Shown here: in pieces, positions 61,101-64,000 of the stretch | Layout of the letters: the number at the start of each line of letters is the position of its first letter | Position numbering within the stretch: the stretch's first letter is position 1 | Source of the DNA: Plantago major | Lineage: Eukaryota; Streptophyta; Magnoliopsida; Lamiales; Plantaginaceae | Direction: 5' to 3' | Assembly (NCBI GenBank): GCA_026545765.1 | Contig: CM048841.1 | Span: 93,763,352 to 93,827,351, forward strand | DNA length: 64,000 nt | Made by a program: the position numbers and the translations under genes | The notes under the pieces: model-generated | The model's input: only the letters and a program-made list of their open reading frames with translations | What the model was told of the DNA's origin: nothing | Databases searched by the model: none

Positions 61101-64000
61101 TGTTACTGATAAGTCATTTCTTACATTTTTCCACCATAAATTTCCAAACTAAAAACTAAAACCAAGCATAGAGCCTTGGGGATGTAGCAAGGAGTACTGC
61201 CTACCTAGATCTTCTTTCCTCCGAGACAGAAGATAATACTTCCGATCCCACTGACTCGCTCTGGGGCCTGCTTCTCATGGTCAAACTTTTTGAGCTATTA
61301 GGTCCAACACTAACAGATTTATCCGGTGGAAATAGAAGATGCTTGAGAACAAAAGCCTGCATAGTTCATAGTGAACACGTTACATTGTTACGTACAGACA
61401 CATTAATAAAAAGGATATCTACCAAGTTATGAAGATGGAAAGGAAACTTCACGATTCGATTCAAACAATACCACAGCTATGAAATAAGACCGAGCCAACT
61501 CAACAGGAAACTATTTTTTCTCCAACACAAACCAAAATCGAAGAGAAATGAAGAATCACCAGAAGGCAGAAGCTATATGTTTAAGTGGTTACTTGCCATG
61601 TTTTTCTTTTAGTTTCTTAAGGTTGTCACACTCGCATACTGATCCAAAGTGGTGAGAAAAATGCCATGATGGTTCAAGATACCCAGAAAGTTTGAAACTG
61701 ATCTAATAGTGGGATGAAAAATCAAGCAAGGGTGGCCTTTATCTTTTTCACTTTACAGATATTATGATTCTAAATCCCCTACTACATCTCAAGCACGAAA
61801 CATCATACAGCAGATCAAATGTAGGGGCACAGAGGAAACAATCATGAATATGAGCTCATTCAGTAATACAAGAAACTAGAATGGTTAACTATACGTCAAA
61901 TCACAAAAATGTACAACGTTAATTGCTCAAATGACTATTTGATTCAATTGGTAGAGCTGCTTCATGACAATACAAGGTTTACAAAACCTTTAAATTACGG
62001 ATGGCAGACAGGTGCGCGCAAAAAAACAAGAGAAAGGAAATTCAAAGAAGGTAAGAAAGAATAAAGACTCAAGGCATCTTCAATGTGCTATGTAAAACAG
62101 AACTCGCTCTCATAGGCTCTCTCATTAACACATGCGAGGTGAGACAAGCTATCATTGTTGAAAAGCTATAAGAGACAAACACAACAAATAACTGATCAAC
62201 AACATCTTGTAATAGTATGTTTTGAGTGGGAGGCTAAACTATTACCTGTATTGCTGCTAAAACGCCACAGGGGCCACCTTCATGCTGTACAAGCCCCATA
62301 GATGTTTCGGGATCAGCACTAAACCTGCAAGTGAAGTAGCATAAGACAGTGATACCAATAAATAAACAAATTACCAGCTCGATTTTGGAAACTACGTAGC
62401 TGAGTGTATATATAAACAAATCCACATGACAACTCAGCTTTCCGCACATAGTTGCATCAAAATCAAGATATGAAAATATATGGATACAATGAATTTGCAG
62501 CATGGACACTACAATAGTGCAATAACAGAGTATCAAGACTATTAAGCATGTTGATCGAGCGAGTGCAGTCAAATTCATACTTATGGTTAGTGTCAGAGGT
62601 GCCAACTTCGGGAGGATAAAATTAAGCATGACGAAGCATTAGCAGATAGATTTTCATTTAGGTTCGGGCTAAACCTTGTCAGTTTGTTGGTGATGCATGG
62701 TCTGGGAGGTTATACATACCCATTCTCTACTGTTATGCTATTAACATCAGAGAAGGACAGGAAAATTAATGTGGTCCCCTGATGCTAAGTTTATGTTGGA
62801 AAGAGATTCAAATGTCATAGGATTGAAAGAACAGGATTTTAATATTTGAAATGTACAAAAGTTTCAACAGTTTATTTCTAACAAGGAGAATTCCCCTAAG
62901 GCTACAGCTCTAAGACAGAGAAGCTACGAACTGATCCCTGGAATAGACCGATATAACCACCGGTTCTATGCATCAGACTCGACTAACTGCAGCACTAGGA
63001 AACCGAGTGATATAAGATGAGTAGCATTTATGGGACGATAATGAACATCACTTCTCCAATTTCGCTTAGAAGATGCCCAAGAACGTAAGACGTTGGGGTC
63101 AGAATCCATATGCAATTCCATCTCATTAGAGAACTTTTGAAGCCTTATCTACAGTTTGGTCTTACTTAAATAGGACCTTTCTGAATTCTGATAAGATCAT
63201 GTACAAGTCTTTGAAGGTAGCGCCATTCTCAGCATGTAGTAGAAATAGATATTTGAGTTTATAGTTACTAAATTTCCACGGAAAAAAGAAATCGTAGTTA
63301 TGACACATAAATTAACCAAATCATTGCAAGACCTGCATACAAAATACGTCCGCCTAAATTGATGACAAGAAGTTAATCAATTACCTCACGCCCTGATTAC
63401 TCCACTGAGCTAGCACCTCCGGACTAACCCATTCCCCAAAAATCATCCCGAAAAGTTTCTCAGCCTCAGGAAGCAACAAATTCTCCCCCGAAATCGCCTC
63501 ACTGAATTCACCATCCTCCTTAGGCAACAAATTAACACCAGAAATTAGACTCTTGACCTCTCCTCCCACATTAACTCCTTTCCCTTCATCCTCAGCTTCT
63601 ACACCCTTCATTTTCACATCCTTCACTCCTTTCCCTTCATCCATAGCTTCTACACCCTTCATCTTCACTTCCTTCACTCCTTTCCCTTCATCCATAGCTT
63701 CTACACCCTTCATCTTCACATCCTTCAGTCCTTCCCCTTCATCCTCAGCTTCCACACCCTTCATCTTCACATCCTTCACTACCTTCCCTTCATCCATAGC
63801 TTCTACACCCTTCATTTTCACATCCTTCACTCCCTCCACATCTTTAACCGGTGCCCCGGCCACACTTCTCAATGCCGACATCCGCCTCTCGGCTGCCGCA
63901 GCCATCAATTCCCGCTGCATTCGCCTCGTCCTCGCCTCGGCCGATTCCTCCTCCACCGGCCGCACATCAGAGCTCTCCTCCGCCTTGCTCCGCTTCGCCT
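58192..64000 (-). CDS. MINDY-3/4-type deubiquitinase with EF-hand-like insert (5' end outside window)
   Basis: Exons on the minus strand: from beyond the window to 63385, then 62324-62246, 61356-61205, 60476-60368, 60139-59954, 59412-59341 and 58998-58192; phases close. MINDY enzymes cleave polyubiquitin, preferring Lys48 chains. Exon 2 has LVQHEGGPCGVLAAIQ with the oxyanion Gln and catalytic Cys; exon 7 has SESHYTVLF with the catalytic His. Downstream, RRAFDARDQSGGGGFISVE is an EF-hand-like loop, as in the FAM188A/MINDY-3 branch. The N-terminus carries a 17-residue repeat. The first in-window codons read KRSKAEESSD, so the start lies past 64000. No break is seen. Confidence 0.88.
63579..63833 (-). 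repeat. In-frame 51-bp (17-residue) repeat in the MINDY-like gene
   Basis: Five tandem units of GVKDVKMKGVEAMDEGK type, differing at a few positions (M/E before DEG, V/E, K/E). Highly charged, Gly-containing and probably disordered, it sits ahead of the catalytic domain. Confidence 0.93.

Overview
This is nuclear DNA from a flowering plant, most likely a eudicot. The host genes have many introns with GT..AG borders and plant-specific families appear (VIP1-type bZIP, PORR protein, CYP722-type P450, 377-residue plant actin). The DNA is AT-rich with long (AT)n arrays and the usual plant transposon classes. I cannot name the species from the sequence.

Six host genes look intact or nearly so. In order they are: a secreted GH5 glycosidase with a ricin-B-like tail (+, 8249-10043); a CYP722-type cytochrome P450 (-, 11006-13180); a VIP1-like group I bZIP factor (-, 27025-32682); actin (+, 51930-53667); a PORR-domain organellar RNA-binding protein (-, 54977-56227); and a MINDY-3/4-type deubiquitinase (-, 58192 to beyond the right edge). 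For each multi-exon gene the exon phases close exactly. Broken host genes are a PPR gene (2440-2956), a gamma-glutamyl-peptidase-like amidotransferase (3390-4193) and a decayed partial copy of the PORR gene (57590-58080).

Mobile DNA fills most of the rest. From 1 to 7300 there is a long inverted repeat, Helitron-like 3' ends beside (AT)n arrays, and pseudogene debris. From 13.8 to 26.6 kb there are several non-autonomous hAT and Stowaway elements and one decayed LINE (about 15.6-24.2 kb) that carries three nested insertions. From 33.2 to 46.9 kb lies an endogenous pararetrovirus (Caulimoviridae) on the minus strand in two pieces, each edged by (AT)n arrays. A 4.9-kb CACTA transposon with a TTT target duplication splits its polymerase between reverse transcriptase and RNase H. 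From about 47.3 to 50.8 kb there is a hAT element whose transposase gene is open apart from one frameshift.

The host genes do not form a pathway. GH5/P450 and actin/PORR are each convergent pairs. The most interesting structures are the pararetrovirus with its AT-array junctions and preserved TAATG stop-start overlap, the CACTA element with its hairpin satellite, the hAT-type elements each built from their own subterminal word, and the in-frame 17-residue repeat in the deubiquitinase.
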